Source: Candidatus Heimdallarchaeota archaeon (GTDB lineage: Archaea; Asgardarchaeota; Heimdallarchaeia; Heimdallarchaeales; Heimdallarchaeaceae). Taken from it: a DNA stretch of 19,071 bases. The notes beneath the pieces are model-generated. The model was not told the DNA's origin. It worked only from the letters and a program-made list of their open reading frames with translations, and did not search any database. Shown here in pieces: positions 6,907-15,616 of this stretch. The position numbers and the translations under genes were made by a program. The stretch lies in the NCBI GenBank assembly GCA_016839875.1, contig JAEOTK010000189.1, positions 1 through 19,071 of the forward strand. Reading direction: 5' to 3'. Every line of letters starts with the position of its first letter. Within the stretch, counting starts at the first letter, position 1.

Positions 6907-8923
6907 ATTTATTCAGATCCATTTGTTTGTTAAATACGAAAATTGGTTTGTGTTGTATTCCACTCCCTTCGTAGAATTTACTGAAAAATTCATAGAAATG
7001 TAATCTTAATGTTTGAATGAAAACTAGAAGCCCCTCAAGAACGATGACAAAAATGTTTCCTATAATAAGTATAAGAATCTCCCACAAAATGAAACCTGAC
7101 AACGATGCTAATTCGTTAATTACGCTTAAGAATACTACATGAGCAATAAGCATAGCTAACATTCTTCCATACGATACTGTGTTACTTATGAAAGAACTAA
7201 AAGATTCTAGTAGATTCAACAATCCCATCCCAATTCCACCAAGAAACTTTCGTAAAATATCTTGTCTTTGTTCCTTGATGAAAATACTAGCAATTCCTTG
7301 ACCTAATAGAGATAATGCTACTCCTATTGAAACAGAAATAAGCCCAACTAACATTATTCTAGAGGGATCTATGCCGAAATTGATAATTCCCAAAGAACTT
7401 AGAAAATATAAGATCGCTGCATATAGAAATATTTGAGCCCAGGTTTCCTTCAATAAATGCTCATATTCCTTATGTCTGATTTGATTGATCATTCTCAACA
7501 GCAATCCCAAAATAATATGGATTGAGCCAATAATTAGTGTAAGATTGAAGATTTCTGTGAGATTGTGGATTGGACTTAAGATTGGATAGTGATTTCCAAA
7601 CAAAGTGTGTATTCCCAACAATTCAGACAGTTCATATCCAAAAGCCTCACCGAAAACAAAAGCTCCCATAATGAATGAGGAGAAACCAACCGCAAACAAT
7701 AAGACAAACATTAGTCTAATACTTCTTCTCAAACCTTTAGCAAATATGCCAAGAAGACTGATAAGTATGAAGATAAGTCCATGACCAGCATCTCCAAACA
7801 TTATTCCAAAGAATATACTGAAGGTGAAAATAAGGAAAATTGTTGGATCAATTTCCTTAGAAGAAGGAAGTCCATATAATCCTACAATTGATTGAAAAGA
7901 TCTTACTACGACATTCTTCGCAGGAACAATTGGGACATTTTTGACTTCTTCATCAGGTTTATCAAAAAATAACACAGTTTCTGTGAATGTTTCAACTTGT
8001 TTTTCCACAGCTTTCTTATCTCTTTGAGCTACCCATCCTTGAAAGATCGCGGTTTTTGAGGTCTTTTTCGTTGATATGTAAATGTGCAGAAAGTGGTTAT
8101 AGCTTTCAATAGATAAACGCAAAGCCATGATTTTTTCTTTATTACTAATTGCAAACTTATTAAGCTCTTGTTCTAATGTTTTTGTTTCTTTTTCTAAAAA
8201 TATTCGATCATTATTTAGTTCTTCGCTAATCTCTATCTTATTCAGATGAACAGGTCCCTCATGTTTATGTTCATACCATCTAACTGTTGACAAGGATTTT
8301 ACCAATTTTGAGATTTCGCCTTTTTTGCCTTGAGCATAGATTAGGAATTTGTTTTGAACAAGAGGGATAACTTCACTCTTACTAATATCTCTTACAAATT
8401 CCTCAGCGTCATCAATTCTGGAAGTAGTTAATATACCAACAAGAGCTCTTTCAGTATCTTTTACATCATAAGGATTTTCCAACTCTAATAGTCTAAATCC
8501 TTTAGAGATTAGTTCATTTACTTCTAATAGGTCATTTTTTTCCTGAAACTCATCTTTCAATCCTTTGATGCTATTCTTTACATCATCAATCTCTTTCTTT
8601 AGTTGAATTTCTAATTCTTCCAAATTTTCCCAATTAATGAAAATAGGTTCAATAGAAGGTTGTTTTTTGTAAATCCTGATTAGTTTTGTGAGAAGTTTTT
8701 CTTTAGGTTCAGGTATCATTGATATTAGATCTTCATATGAAGATTCTAACTGGCGTATGTTATCCAATTTAGTTGGGCTATAGAAATTTTCCAAATCCTC
8801 GATAGATAATATTTCCCTTGGCATAAACTTCTCAGATTCTGCCAATGCTACAATTAATTTTGGAAAATCCTCTATAGGAGTTATTATTGTTGTTTCTAGC
8901 ATGGTTTTTGGTAATAAGCCCAT
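6899..8923 (-). CDS. atpI: A-type ATP synthase subunit I (a subunit)
   Basis: A 674-residue membrane stator subunit of normal length. Residues 1 to about 355 are the cytoplasmic domain that contacts the E/H stalk, with coiled-coil segments near 100-130 and 235-265. Residues 360-650 hold about seven or eight membrane helices. They begin with FGIMFGDAGHG (372-382), a hallmark of the family. The ion half-channel arginine is expected at Arg587 in SYGRMLAM (584-591), where homologues usually have an SY-x-R-L-x-AL type of sequence. A second conserved basic stretch is QTLRLHFYEFFSKFYEGSG (637-655), with Glu630 before it. A GGTGA site lies four bases before the ATG, just past the stop of subunit E. 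Protons or Na+ pass between this subunit and the K ring. Confidence 0.95.
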   Translation of the reverse strand: MGLLPKTMLETTIITPIEDFPKLIVALAESEKFMPREILSIEDLENFYSPTKLDNIRQLESSYEDLISMIPEPKEKLLTKLIRIYKKQPSIEPIFINWENLEELEIQLKKEIDDVKNSIKGLKDEFQEKNDLLEVNELISKGFRLLELENPYDVKDTERALVGILTTSRIDDAEEFVRDISKSEVIPLVQNKFLIYAQGKKGEISKLVKSLSTVRWYEHKHEGPVHLNKIEISEELNNDRIFLEKETKTLEQELNKFAISNKEKIMALRLSIESYNHFLHIYISTKKTSKTAIFQGWVAQRDKKAVEKQVETFTETVLFFDKPDEEVKNVPIVPAKNVVVRSFQSIVGLYGLPSSKEIDPTIFLIFTFSIFFGIMFGDAGHGLIFILISLLGIFAKGLRRSIRLMFVLLFAVGFSSFIMGAFVFGEAFGYELSELLGIHTLFGNHYPILSPIHNLTEIFNLTLIIGSIHIILGLLLRMINQIRHKEYEHLLKETWAQIFLYAAILYFLSSLGIINFGIDPSRIMLVGLISVSIGVALSLLGQGIASIFIKEQRQDILRKFLGGIGMGLLNLLESFSSFISNTVSYGRMLAMLIAHVVFLSVINELASLSGFILWEILILIIGNIFVIVLEGLLVFIQTLRLHFYEFFSKFYEGSGIQHKPIFVFNKQMDLNKYG

Positions 8924-8931
8924 TTCATCAC

Positions 8932-9567
8932 CTAGTCAAATAACTGTTCATTAATTTTTGTTCTAATTGAATCTCTACTAACCAGTAACATGTTTTCTAT
9001 TGTATGATCGATTTTAATTCTTTCATCAATATCTGTAAGGATAAAACCTCCAATTGTTTGAATCCTTGGAGCTCCTATGATTATATTCATCTCTTTTGTT
9101 TTGCTGATTTCTTTTACTATTTCTTGGATGATTTTTTCATCTTTTTTATCAATTAACAGCTTCATATCTTTGTTTCTAATATTCTGGACAGTTGATTCTA
9201 GTCTGTTCTTGAGATATTTCTTGTAAGCTGATTTCGAGCGAAAATTTGCAAATTCCTTTTCAACTTGTTCGAAAACCTCATCAATCAAGTTTTCTCGAGC
9301 TTGTATTAATATTCTGCGTGCTTTTTGTTGATACTCACTTTCTGTTCTTTTCCTAATGAAATCGAATCTCCCTATTTCCTTTCCAATTTCCCTTTCCTTA
9401 ACTTGTTCAACTAATCTATTTGTTTCCTTTTCAAACTTCTCTAGTTCCAGTTTTGCTTTTCTTTTTATATTCTTTGCTTCTTTTTTTGCTTCTGTATGTA
9501 TTTTATCCAGTAAACGTGTGAGGTTATCAGCATCTTCTATCTGTTTTTCTGCCTTTTTTTCTTTCAT
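8932..9567 (-). CDS. atpE: A-type ATP synthase subunit E (peripheral stalk)
   Basis: A predicted 211-residue protein. Residues 1-75 form a highly charged helix that pairs with subunit H. The C-terminal globular domain ends GGFILTDIDERIKIDHTIEN followed by a helix and EQLFD, matching the conserved end of V/A-ATPase subunit E (GG, D-x-x-x-x-x-x-x-T-x-E-x, x-LF). It joins the A/B head to the stalk. The ATG at 9567 was chosen over the in-frame GTG at 9576 because the GTG is itself part of an AGAGGTGA ribosome site five bases before the ATG. It lies directly after the Usp-fold gene (11 bases) and before subunit I. Confidence 0.93.
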   Translation of the reverse strand: MKEKKAEKQIEDADNLTRLLDKIHTEAKKEAKNIKRKAKLELEKFEKETNRLVEQVKEREIGKEIGRFDFIRKRTESEYQQKARRILIQARENLIDEVFEQVEKEFANFRSKSAYKKYLKNRLESTVQNIRNKDMKLLIDKKDEKIIQEIVKEISKTKEMNIIIGAPRIQTIGGFILTDIDERIKIDHTIENMLLVSRDSIRTKINEQLFD

Positions 9568-9578
9568 TTTAATCACCT

Positions 9579-10016
9579 CTAAACTGGAAATAGAAGTACA
9601 GGTATGTTAGATAATTCAATGACGAATCTAACATGATTCTTTAGCAATCGTTTTGCTATTTTTTCTCTCTTTGTTCCCATTACTATGAAATCAACTTGTT
9701 CTTGTTTTGCTGTTTCAATAATTGATTCTGAGACTATTCCTTCCTTAACATCATATGATATATAGAAATGAGAATTAGCATAAGTGTTTACTAATTTAGT
9801 CAGAATATTCTCATATTCCTCTTTTGTAGCTTCTAACACTTCTTCTAAAGGTTTATTTCGAAAAGTTGCGAAATGCTCCACAGTTTCCGAATCTATTACA
9901 TTTAAGAGGTGAATCTCTGTTACCCAATCACCAAAGAAATCAATTATGCTGCTCAATAATTTTGTACCACTGTCAAAATCACTAATAGCTACTAAGGATT
10001 TCCTAATTGATAACAC
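9579..10016 (-). CDS. Universal-stress-protein (UspA) fold protein within ATP synthase operon
   Basis: A 142-145 residue single Usp domain. The strand RKSLVAISDFDSG at the start, ITEIHLLNVID-like second strand (here VTEIHLLNVID), QVDFIVMGT and NIPVLLFP at the end follow the Usp fold in order. ATP-binding members have G-x-x-G-x(9)-G-S/T after the VMGT strand. Here that region is GTKREKIAKRLLKNHV, without the later glycines, so ATP binding is unlikely. The listed start is GTG at 10016. An AGAGGTG ribosome site overlaps that GTG and lies at standard spacing from an ATT at 10007, which would begin right at the first strand. The gene overlaps the end of subunit D by 14 bases and precedes E, so it is co-made with the enzyme. 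Its role is unknown; a regulator or assembly factor of the ATP synthase is plausible. Confidence 0.85.
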   Translation of the reverse strand: MLSIRKSLVAISDFDSGTKLLSSIIDFFGDWVTEIHLLNVIDSETVEHFATFRNKPLEEVLEATKEEYENILTKLVNTYANSHFYISYDVKEGIVSESIIETAKQEQVDFIVMGTKREKIAKRLLKNHVRFVIELSNIPVLLFPV

Positions 10017-10653
10017 CTCTCTTCTTTTTGTTTTTAATTTCCATCTTTTGTTTCAATTTCTTGATGGTATAAATATTCTCTAAATCGTTAGATTCAATAA
10101 CATCTTCTATATATTTTATTGTATTTTGAAATCTAACTCGATAAATTTTGTCTAAAGCATTTAAATTCAGTTGAATAGACTGTAGATCCTTCATGATTTT
10201 GAAAGCTAAACTCTCAATTTCTGCTAACTGAATAATCAGATCAAATGATTCTCTGAAACGTCTAGCAGTTACCCATAATAAGCTAGAGATTCCAAAAAAT
10301 CCATACGAAGGTTCAGGAAGATAATCTATCTCAAGATCTGAATAAAGCACTCCCATGTATTCCAAAGGAGTAGATTCAATTGAAACTTCTTTTGGAACAG
10401 TCTCACAAAATACATTAATCATATCCCTTCCCAATTCTGATTCAGTTTTTATGTATTCAATATAAGATTCGCTTAAGCTTTTTTCCATTTTTACTCGAAG
10501 TAGTGTAGCTTCTGCAGTTATAATATGTAGCTTCATAAGAAGTGCTTCGTATTTTTCACGGAGTAAGTCATAGGCTCTTTCAACCAGTTGCAATTTTCTT
10601 TTGTATTTCAGAAGATTATCCTTTGTAGGTGGAACTGATATAATTTTTCTCAA
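10003..10653 (-). CDS. atpD: A-type ATP synthase subunit D (central shaft)
   Basis: A 216-residue helical protein that forms the rotating central shaft inside the A3B3 head. The N-terminus has PPTKDNLLKYKRKLQLVERA and LLREKYEALL, matching the family pattern P-T-x-x-x-L-x-x-x-K-x-x-L followed by a L-L-x-x-K motif. The last third (LAFKIMKDLQSIQLNLNALD and KYIEDVIESNDLENIYTIKKLKQK) pairs with the first helix as a coiled coil. The ending is strongly basic. The start codon is TTG, overlapping the TGA stop of subunit B (TTGA), with a strong GGAGGG ribosome site about nine bases upstream. Order after A and B is the usual one for archaea. Confidence 0.93.
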   Translation of the reverse strand: MRKIISVPPTKDNLLKYKRKLQLVERAYDLLREKYEALLMKLHIITAEATLLRVKMEKSLSESYIEYIKTESELGRDMINVFCETVPKEVSIESTPLEYMGVLYSDLEIDYLPEPSYGFFGISSLLWVTARRFRESFDLIIQLAEIESLAFKIMKDLQSIQLNLNALDKIYRVRFQNTIKYIEDVIESNDLENIYTIKKLKQKMEIKNKKKRGVIN

Positions 10654-12044
10654 CTGCTAGTCCCTCCTTTCATAGGAAGATATTCGTCTAACATATCTTC
10701 AGATACTTTTGTTAGTTCAACACGTGGTACTAGAGATAAAAGAGACCAACCCAAATCAAGAGATTCATTTATGGTTCTGTGATGTTCACCTTGATTGGTA
10801 AATGTTAACTCAAACTTATCAGCGAAATCAAGGAAAATTTGATCTCTTCTATTGAGCTCTTTTCTACCAATAACTTCAGCTAGTTTCCTCTTGTCCAACC
10901 CCTCTGCATATAGAGCATATAATTGATTACTCAAGGATGGATGATCCTTCCTGGTAAATCCTTCTCCAATACCATCTTTCATAAGTCTTGATAGAGATTC
11001 CAATACATCAATTGGAGGATATATGCTCCTATTATTTAACGATCTATCCAATATCAATTGCCCTTCAGTAATGTAGCCTGTCAAATCAGGTATAGGATGA
11101 GTGATATCATCATTTGGCATTGTAAGATTTGCCAAAAGAGTAACACTACCTTCAGATCCTTCGATAATTCCTGATCTTTCATAAATTGAAGCTAAATCAC
11201 TATACATGTATCCTGGAAAACCTTTTCTTGAAGGAACTGATTCAAGTGCAACTGATACTTCTCTCAATGCTTGACAGTAATTGGTAATATCAGAAAGGAT
11301 TGCCAAAACATGATAATTTCTATCAAATGCAAAGTATTCAGCCGTTGTTAAGGCAACACGTGGAGTTAGTAGTCTCTCTGCTGCAGAATCACTTGCTAGG
11401 TTTGAGAACATTATCACTTTATCAAGTGTCCCAGTTTCTTTGAATAATCTTTGAAAATAAATATAATCATCAGCAGTCAACCCCATCGCTCCAAAAACAA
11501 TTACAAATCGTTCTTCCTGAGATTCTTCAGCAATTCTTGCTTGTCTGATTATCTGACCAATTAGCTCATTATTAGGTAATCCTGAACCTGTGAAAATAGG
11601 TATTTTCTGTCCTCTAACTATAGTATTCATTATATCTATTGTTGAAATCCCTGTCTCGATATAGTTTCGAGGATATATTCTAGAAGTAGGATTTATAGGA
11701 GCGCCATTCACATCTCTTTCTTCATCAGAATAAATCGCTGGTAAGCCATCCAAAGGTTCTCCCAAGGAATTGAAGGTTCTTCCTAACATGCTTTCCGAAA
11801 CGAAAAGCTTCATAGTACGACCAAAAAACTCTGTCTCAATTTCATCCTTTTCTACTTCGTATGTCCCTTGATATAGCAAAATGATGACTCTTTCTTCTTC
11901 TACAGCTAATACTCTGCCTTTTCTAGTAGTATGACCAGGTAGTTTTACTTCGAGGTATTCTCCCATTTGGATACCTGAAACGCCTTCAACTATTATCAAA
12001 GGTCCTCGAATTTCTGAAACTCCTTTTACTACTATTCTAGCCAT
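10650..12044 (-). CDS. atpB: A-type ATP synthase subunit B (non-catalytic)
   Basis: A predicted 464-residue regulatory head subunit, usual length. It alternates with A in the hexamer and carries no working P-loop; the site is replaced by GSGLPNN (153-159), where homologues usually have GSGLPHN. Other family stretches are FGRTMKLFVSESMLGRTFNS, SGIPFTGSG-like IPIFTGSG, VALESVPSRKGFPGYMYSDL and TEGQLILDRSLNN. Arg353 in SLSRL is the likely arginine finger reaching into the A-subunit site. ATG at 12044 was chosen with a TGTGA site five bases upstream; an in-frame GTG at 12053 overlaps the stop of subunit A and is less likely. It overlaps subunit D by four bases. Confidence 0.95.
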   Translation of the reverse strand: MARIVVKGVSEIRGPLIIVEGVSGIQMGEYLEVKLPGHTTRKGRVLAVEEERVIILLYQGTYEVEKDEIETEFFGRTMKLFVSESMLGRTFNSLGEPLDGLPAIYSDEERDVNGAPINPTSRIYPRNYIETGISTIDIMNTIVRGQKIPIFTGSGLPNNELIGQIIRQARIAEESQEERFVIVFGAMGLTADDYIYFQRLFKETGTLDKVIMFSNLASDSAAERLLTPRVALTTAEYFAFDRNYHVLAILSDITNYCQALREVSVALESVPSRKGFPGYMYSDLASIYERSGIIEGSEGSVTLLANLTMPNDDITHPIPDLTGYITEGQLILDRSLNNRSIYPPIDVLESLSRLMKDGIGEGFTRKDHPSLSNQLYALYAEGLDKRKLAEVIGRKELNRRDQIFLDFADKFELTFTNQGEHHRTINESLDLGWSLLSLVPRVELTKVSEDMLDEYLPMKGGTSS

Positions 12045-12049
12045 ATTAA

Positions 12050-13852
12050 TCACATACTATATCCATATTTAGAACCCAATTCCTCCATGTCTGAAATAAT
12101 ATGATCCTCAATCTTGTTTAATTGTGCAATATCGTCATTAGGTATTTCTTCTTTCATCCGTTTTAGAACATGAACTGTTTTTAGCATGTTAATTAGGGAA
12201 ATAGGACAGCCATTTCTAACAAGAATACCTGCTCTTTCATAAAACAGAAGAATCAACTTCATCATTTTCATTTGTTTGTCAATTGGACAGAATGTGTCGA
12301 TTGGATGAAAAGCACTTTGTTGAAGGAATCCTTCCTTAATAATATTCGCTACTAAAATTGTCAATTGCTCATCCGCTGGAAGAGCTTTAGAGCCAATTAG
12401 TTCAACTATGTGTTCCAATTCATTATCTTTTTGGAGTATCTTTAACATCTCTTGTCTATAACGTCCCCAATCTTCCAGACCTGATTCTAATGCCCATTCT
12501 TCAATTTCATTGACATATCCTGAATAGCTATTCTGCCAATTTATTGATGGAAAATGTTTTTTGTTTGCCAAACTAGGATCCAATCCCCAGAATGTTTTAA
12601 CAAACCTCTTTGTGTTTGCTGTTACTGGTTCGCTGAAATCTCCTCCTGGGGGAGAAACAGCTGCTGTAATATTGATAGATCCCTCTCTATATGGAGATCC
12701 TATAGTAACAACTTGCCCTGCTCTTTCGTAGAAATTAGCCAATCTTGCACCCAGGTAAGCTGGATATCCCTGTTCTACAGGCATTTCTTCAAGTTGTCCA
12801 GAAATTTCTCTAAGAGCTTCGGCCCAACGTGATGTACTGTCTGCTGTTAAGAGTACGTTGAAACCTTGATCTCTAAAATATTCAGCAATAGTTATACCCA
12901 TATAAATCGAAGCTTCTCTTGCAGCTACTGGCATGTTTGATACATTGGCAATTAGTAATGTTCTTGCCATCAGTGAGTTATTTGAATGTGGGTCAATTAA
13001 CTTTGGAAATTCTCTTAGAACATCTGTCATCTCATTTCCTCTTTCCCCACACCCGATATATATGACAACATCAGCATCGCTCCATTTTGATAATTGGTGC
13101 TGGATTACAGTTTTTCCGGTCCCAAAACCTCCTGGTATTGCTGCTGTTCCTCCTTTTGCGATGGGAAAGAACATATCAATTATCCGTTGTCCTGTAACTA
13201 ACGGAATTGAGAGTGGAAGCTTATTCAAATAAGGTCTTGGTATTCGAACAGGCCATTCATGCATCAAGGTAAGTGATTGTTTCTTGCCTTGTCTATCCTT
13301 ATATGTTAAAATTGGCTCTGTTACGCTAAAATCTCCTTTTCCTTGAACTTCAGTAATTTCCCCAATTACATCAGGTGGTGCTAAAACACTACTTGTTATA
13401 GTTTCTGTTTCTTGGATTTTTCCAAGAATATCTCCTCCCCTTAGAGTGTGTCCTTTTTTGATTTCTTTGTTATTCTCAAAAGACCATTTTTTATCTCTAT
13501 CGAGTGCATTTGTAAGAATCCCTCTTTTAATGAAAGCTGATTTGGACATCTGTTTAATATTTTCGAGAGGTCTTTGAATCCCATCGAAAATATTAGCGAG
13601 CAAACCAGGCCCTAGTTCAGCTGTTAATGATTTTCCTGTAGAATATATAGGATCATTAATCTTCAAACCTTCAAGAGGTTCATAAACTTGAATTGTTGCA
13701 ATATCATATTCTATTGCAATTACTTCTCCCACTAATTTCTCCTCTCCCACATAAGTAATTTCACCCATCCTGTAAGAAGCAAGTCCTTTAGCTTGAACTG
13801 TTGAGCCTTTGATTGAAATAATACGAGCTCTTTCTTCTTTTGAGATGGTCAT
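12050..13852 (-). CDS. atpA: A-type ATP synthase subunit A (catalytic)
   Basis: A 600-residue catalytic head subunit, normal length, without intein. It has an N-terminal beta-barrel, then the long non-homologous insert specific to A subunits (about 115-195). The P-loop is GGFGTGKT (241-248, Lys247), then [12 protein letters not shown] with catalytic Glu270, [41 protein letters not shown] and [13 protein letters not shown]. The P-loop differs from the common archaeal GPFGSGKT at two positions (Pro to Gly, Ser to Thr). The ATG at 13852 has no ribosome site; a TATA-like box lies at 13872-13880, so this first gene of the A-B-D-usp-E-I-K operon is probably leaderless. It is divergent from subunit F. 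Confidence 0.97.
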   Translation of the reverse strand: MTISKEERARIISIKGSTVQAKGLASYRMGEITYVGEEKLVGEVIAIEYDIATIQVYEPLEGLKINDPIYSTGKSLTAELGPGLLANIFDGIQRPLENIKQMSKSAFIKRGILTNALDRDKKWSFENNKEIKKGHTLRGGDILGKIQETETITSSVLAPPDVIGEITEVQGKGDFSVTEPILTYKDRQGKKQSLTLMHEWPVRIPRPYLNKLPLSIPLVTGQRIIDMFFPIAKGGTAAIPGGFGTGKTVIQHQLSKWSDADVVIYIGCGERGNEMTDVLREFPKLIDPHSNNSLMARTLLIANVSNMPVAAREASIYMGITIAEYFRDQGFNVLLTADSTSRWAEALREISGQLEEMPVEQGYPAYLGARLANFYERAGQVVTIGSPYREGSINITAAVSPPGGDFSEPVTANTKRFVKTFWGLDPSLANKKHFPSINWQNSYSGYVNEIEEWALESGLEDWGRYRQEMLKILQKDNELEHIVELIGSKALPADEQLTILVANIIKEGFLQQSAFHPIDTFCPIDKQMKMMKLILLFYERAGILVRNGCPISLINMLKTVHVLKRMKEEIPNDDIAQLNKIEDHIISDMEELGSKYGYSM

Positions 13853-13954
13853 GGTAGATATTTTAGATTAGTTTAATAAGTACTTTACTGTTTCTCAAGA
13901 ATTTGGTAGTTATTCAACCCAAAATCTTAAACATCTCGATGAGAAAACCTCTTA
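13853..13954. promoter_or_regulatory. Divergent promoter of atpA operon and atpF
   Basis: A 102-base gap between divergent starts. On the minus strand CTTATTAAA (13872-13880) is centred 24 bases before the subunit A ATG. On the plus strand AATCTTAAA (13923-13931) is centred 28 bases before the subunit F ATG. Neither start has a ribosome site. Both transcripts are therefore probably leaderless, and they could be controlled together from this short region. Confidence 0.5.
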
Positions 13955-14266
13955 ATGGAAGATTTAGAAACATCGAAAAAAGCTTTCGTGATTGGTGCTC
14001 GAGAAACTGTTCGAGGTTTTCACCTCATAGGCGTTCCAGGAGAAGAAGTAAATGACCCTAAAGAAGCAGCAGAACTGTTGGAACAAGCATTAAGTGAAAA
14101 ATACTCTTTGATTATAATTTCAGCTTCTATTGCTTCTGAGATACAAGACATAATAGATGAATATAGGATAGAAAAACAAACTCCCATCATCGTAGTTTCT
14201 GATGTAAATTTACAAGTAGATAAAAGGGAACTAGAAGAGAAATTTAAACAATTTATAGGAATATAA
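13955..14266 (+). CDS. atpF: A-type ATP synthase subunit F (central shaft)
   Basis: A 103-residue protein of usual length. VIGARETVRGFHLIGV (12-27) matches the family pattern of a first strand, then T-V-x-G-F-x-L-x-G-V. SLIIISASIASEIQDIIDEY and TPIIVVSDV complete the alternating strand and helix fold, and the C-terminal helix inserts beside subunit D. F binds D and takes part in the rotary shaft and in regulation of ATP hydrolysis. In most archaea this gene lies between C and A on the same strand; here it is on the opposite strand from A and alone. Its stop is two bases from the convergent macro-domain gene. Confidence 0.92.
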   Translation: MEDLETSKKAFVIGARETVRGFHLIGVPGEEVNDPKEAAELLEQALSEKYSLIIISASIASEIQDIIDEYRIEKQTPIIVVSDVNLQVDKRELEEKFKQFIGI

Positions 14267-14268
14267 AA

Positions 14269-14796
14269 TTACGCAAAGTATTTAGTAAAAATATGTTGAA
14301 ATTTGGTGTAATCTTTTTCTGAAAATAGATATAGTGTTATGGTTTTGTAGTTGTGTTTCTCTGCTGTTAGAAATATCTTGAATTCTTCGAGCATGATATC
14401 TGCACATTTTTCTAAAGGGAATCCTGCAATACCTGTTCCTATTGCCGGAAAAGCTATTGTTTCTATCTCTCTCTCTACACCCTTAAGTAAGCAGCTCTTT
14501 ATTGTATCTTTCAAAGAAATATCAGTGGTTTTTCCGCCTAGATGCATTGAAGCACCATGTATAACAAATTCTACTTTCAGTAAACCTCCCTTTGTAACTG
14601 CTGCATCTCCCAGTTTTACTGGACCTAGTTTCTTACATTCTTCTTGGATACTTGGTCCACCCTTTTTCCTAATAGCTCCCGCAACCCCAGCTCCTAAAAT
14701 TAGTTGAGTATTAGCAGCGTTTACTATTGCATCTCCATCAAATTCTGTTATATCCCCTTGTCGAAGAATGATAGATGTGCTATTTATCTGCCACAT
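14269..14796 (-). CDS. Macro-domain ADP-ribose-binding protein
   Basis: A 175-residue single macro domain. Key parts are GDIT (14-17), DAIVNAANTQL (22-32, the NAAN adenosine-binding element), GAGVAGAI (35-42, diphosphate loop) and PAIGTGIAGFP (117-127, second binding loop). Proteins of this kind bind ADP-ribose, and many remove ADP-ribose from proteins or deacetylate O-acetyl-ADP-ribose. The loop reads GAGVAGAI where MacroD-type hydrolases have GGGGVDGAI, so the Asp of those enzymes is absent. In this respect it resembles AF1521 from Archaeoglobus. It follows the GNAT gene with a 16-base gap on the same strand and is probably co-transcribed with it. The ATG has no clear ribosome site. Confidence 0.92.
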   Translation of the reverse strand: MWQINSTSIILRQGDITEFDGDAIVNAANTQLILGAGVAGAIRKKGGPSIQEECKKLGPVKLGDAAVTKGGLLKVEFVIHGASMHLGGKTTDISLKDTIKSCLLKGVEREIETIAFPAIGTGIAGFPLEKCADIMLEEFKIFLTAEKHNYKTITLYLFSEKDYTKFQHIFTKYFA

Positions 14797-14812
14797 AAGC
14801 TATATTGTTTAT

Positions 14813-15562
14813 TTAGGACTTAATATCTTTCTTTCTCACACAATAATTAGATCTTACTTTATCTTTAATTCTAAAACCTAATTTTTCATATATTTTGACA
14901 GCAGGGAAGTTGTCTTCCTCGACCCATAAGGTGCATTTCTCAATACCTTCACTGAAAATGATTTCGCAAATTTTGGAGCTTAAGTCATAACCAAATCCAC
15001 GATTTCGACAAGAAGGATCTACAAACACATCTCTCACAATAGCAAAAGAATAACCATTCTCTTGAACTACGTGCGGAGAAAACGCTCTGCCAACAACTCT
15101 ATTCCCTTCTACTATACCTACTCCACCTAAACCCTGAGAAAACAAAATTCTTCTTCTAAAACTCAATAGTTTGTATTCATCATCAGTAAGTCTTCTTGAA
15201 ATAGGATCTTTTTTGGCTTTGAAATCACCTTTCACTAGCTCCATGCATAGAAAAGTATTATGAAATTTATTTCCAGCTGAAGGATCTAATAGAGAAAAAT
15301 TTGTGAAATACTTTTCAATTATAGGGAACCAATTTGGATCATAAGAGATGCTTGTTTCTCCTATGGGAGTAAATTCCTTAATTATTTCTTCACTAGGTTC
15401 ACCAAAAACAAGAGAATGACGTTCGTATTTGCACAATATAGAATTTCCTGATACTTTTATATCAAATATTTCTGAACATTGAAAATAATCCCATATCATA
15501 AAGCAAAATCTAGCTTCGTTCTTCTTTGCTACATTCAGGAAAAACTCTACTTTGTCAAGCAT
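14813..15562 (-). CDS. GNAT-family N-acetyltransferase
   Basis: A 249-residue protein with a GNAT domain in the C-terminal half. Motif A, the acetyl-CoA pyrophosphate-binding loop, is RDVFVDPSCRNRGFGYDL, with RNRGFG at 186-191 (R-x-x-G-x-G/A). KCTLWVEEDNFPAVKIYEKLGF (about 210-231) is motif B with the usual N-x-x-A-x-x-x-Y-x-x-x-G-F arrangement. The N-terminal 120 residues are not recognised; they may be a second, degenerate acetyltransferase-like domain or a substrate-binding part. The ATG at 15562 is preceded directly by AGGTTAG, and a TATA-like GATAAAAAT lies near 15586-15594. The substrate cannot be told from the sequence. Confidence 0.85.
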   Translation of the reverse strand: MLDKVEFFLNVAKKNEARFCFMIWDYFQCSEIFDIKVSGNSILCKYERHSLVFGEPSEEIIKEFTPIGETSISYDPNWFPIIEKYFTNFSLLDPSAGNKFHNTFLCMELVKGDFKAKKDPISRRLTDDEYKLLSFRRRILFSQGLGGVGIVEGNRVVGRAFSPHVVQENGYSFAIVRDVFVDPSCRNRGFGYDLSSKICEIIFSEGIEKCTLWVEEDNFPAVKIYEKLGFRIKDKVRSNYCVRKKDIKS

Positions 15563-15616
15563 CTAACCTATCATAGTCATTGAAATTTTTATCTTCTTTT
15601 GTCTAAACATGAGTAA

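Noticed and set aside
12554..13232. Plus-strand frames opposite subunit A
   Set aside because: They overlap the catalytic core of subunit A and show no motif of their own.
12050..13852. Intein in the catalytic subunit A
   Set aside because: Archaeal A subunits sometimes carry inteins, but this one is 600 residues with an uninterrupted P-loop region.
14351..14707. Plus-strand frame of 118 codons
   Set aside because: It lies opposite the macro-domain gene, whose motifs are unmistakable; the opposite-strand product is low-complexity and has no recognisable motif.
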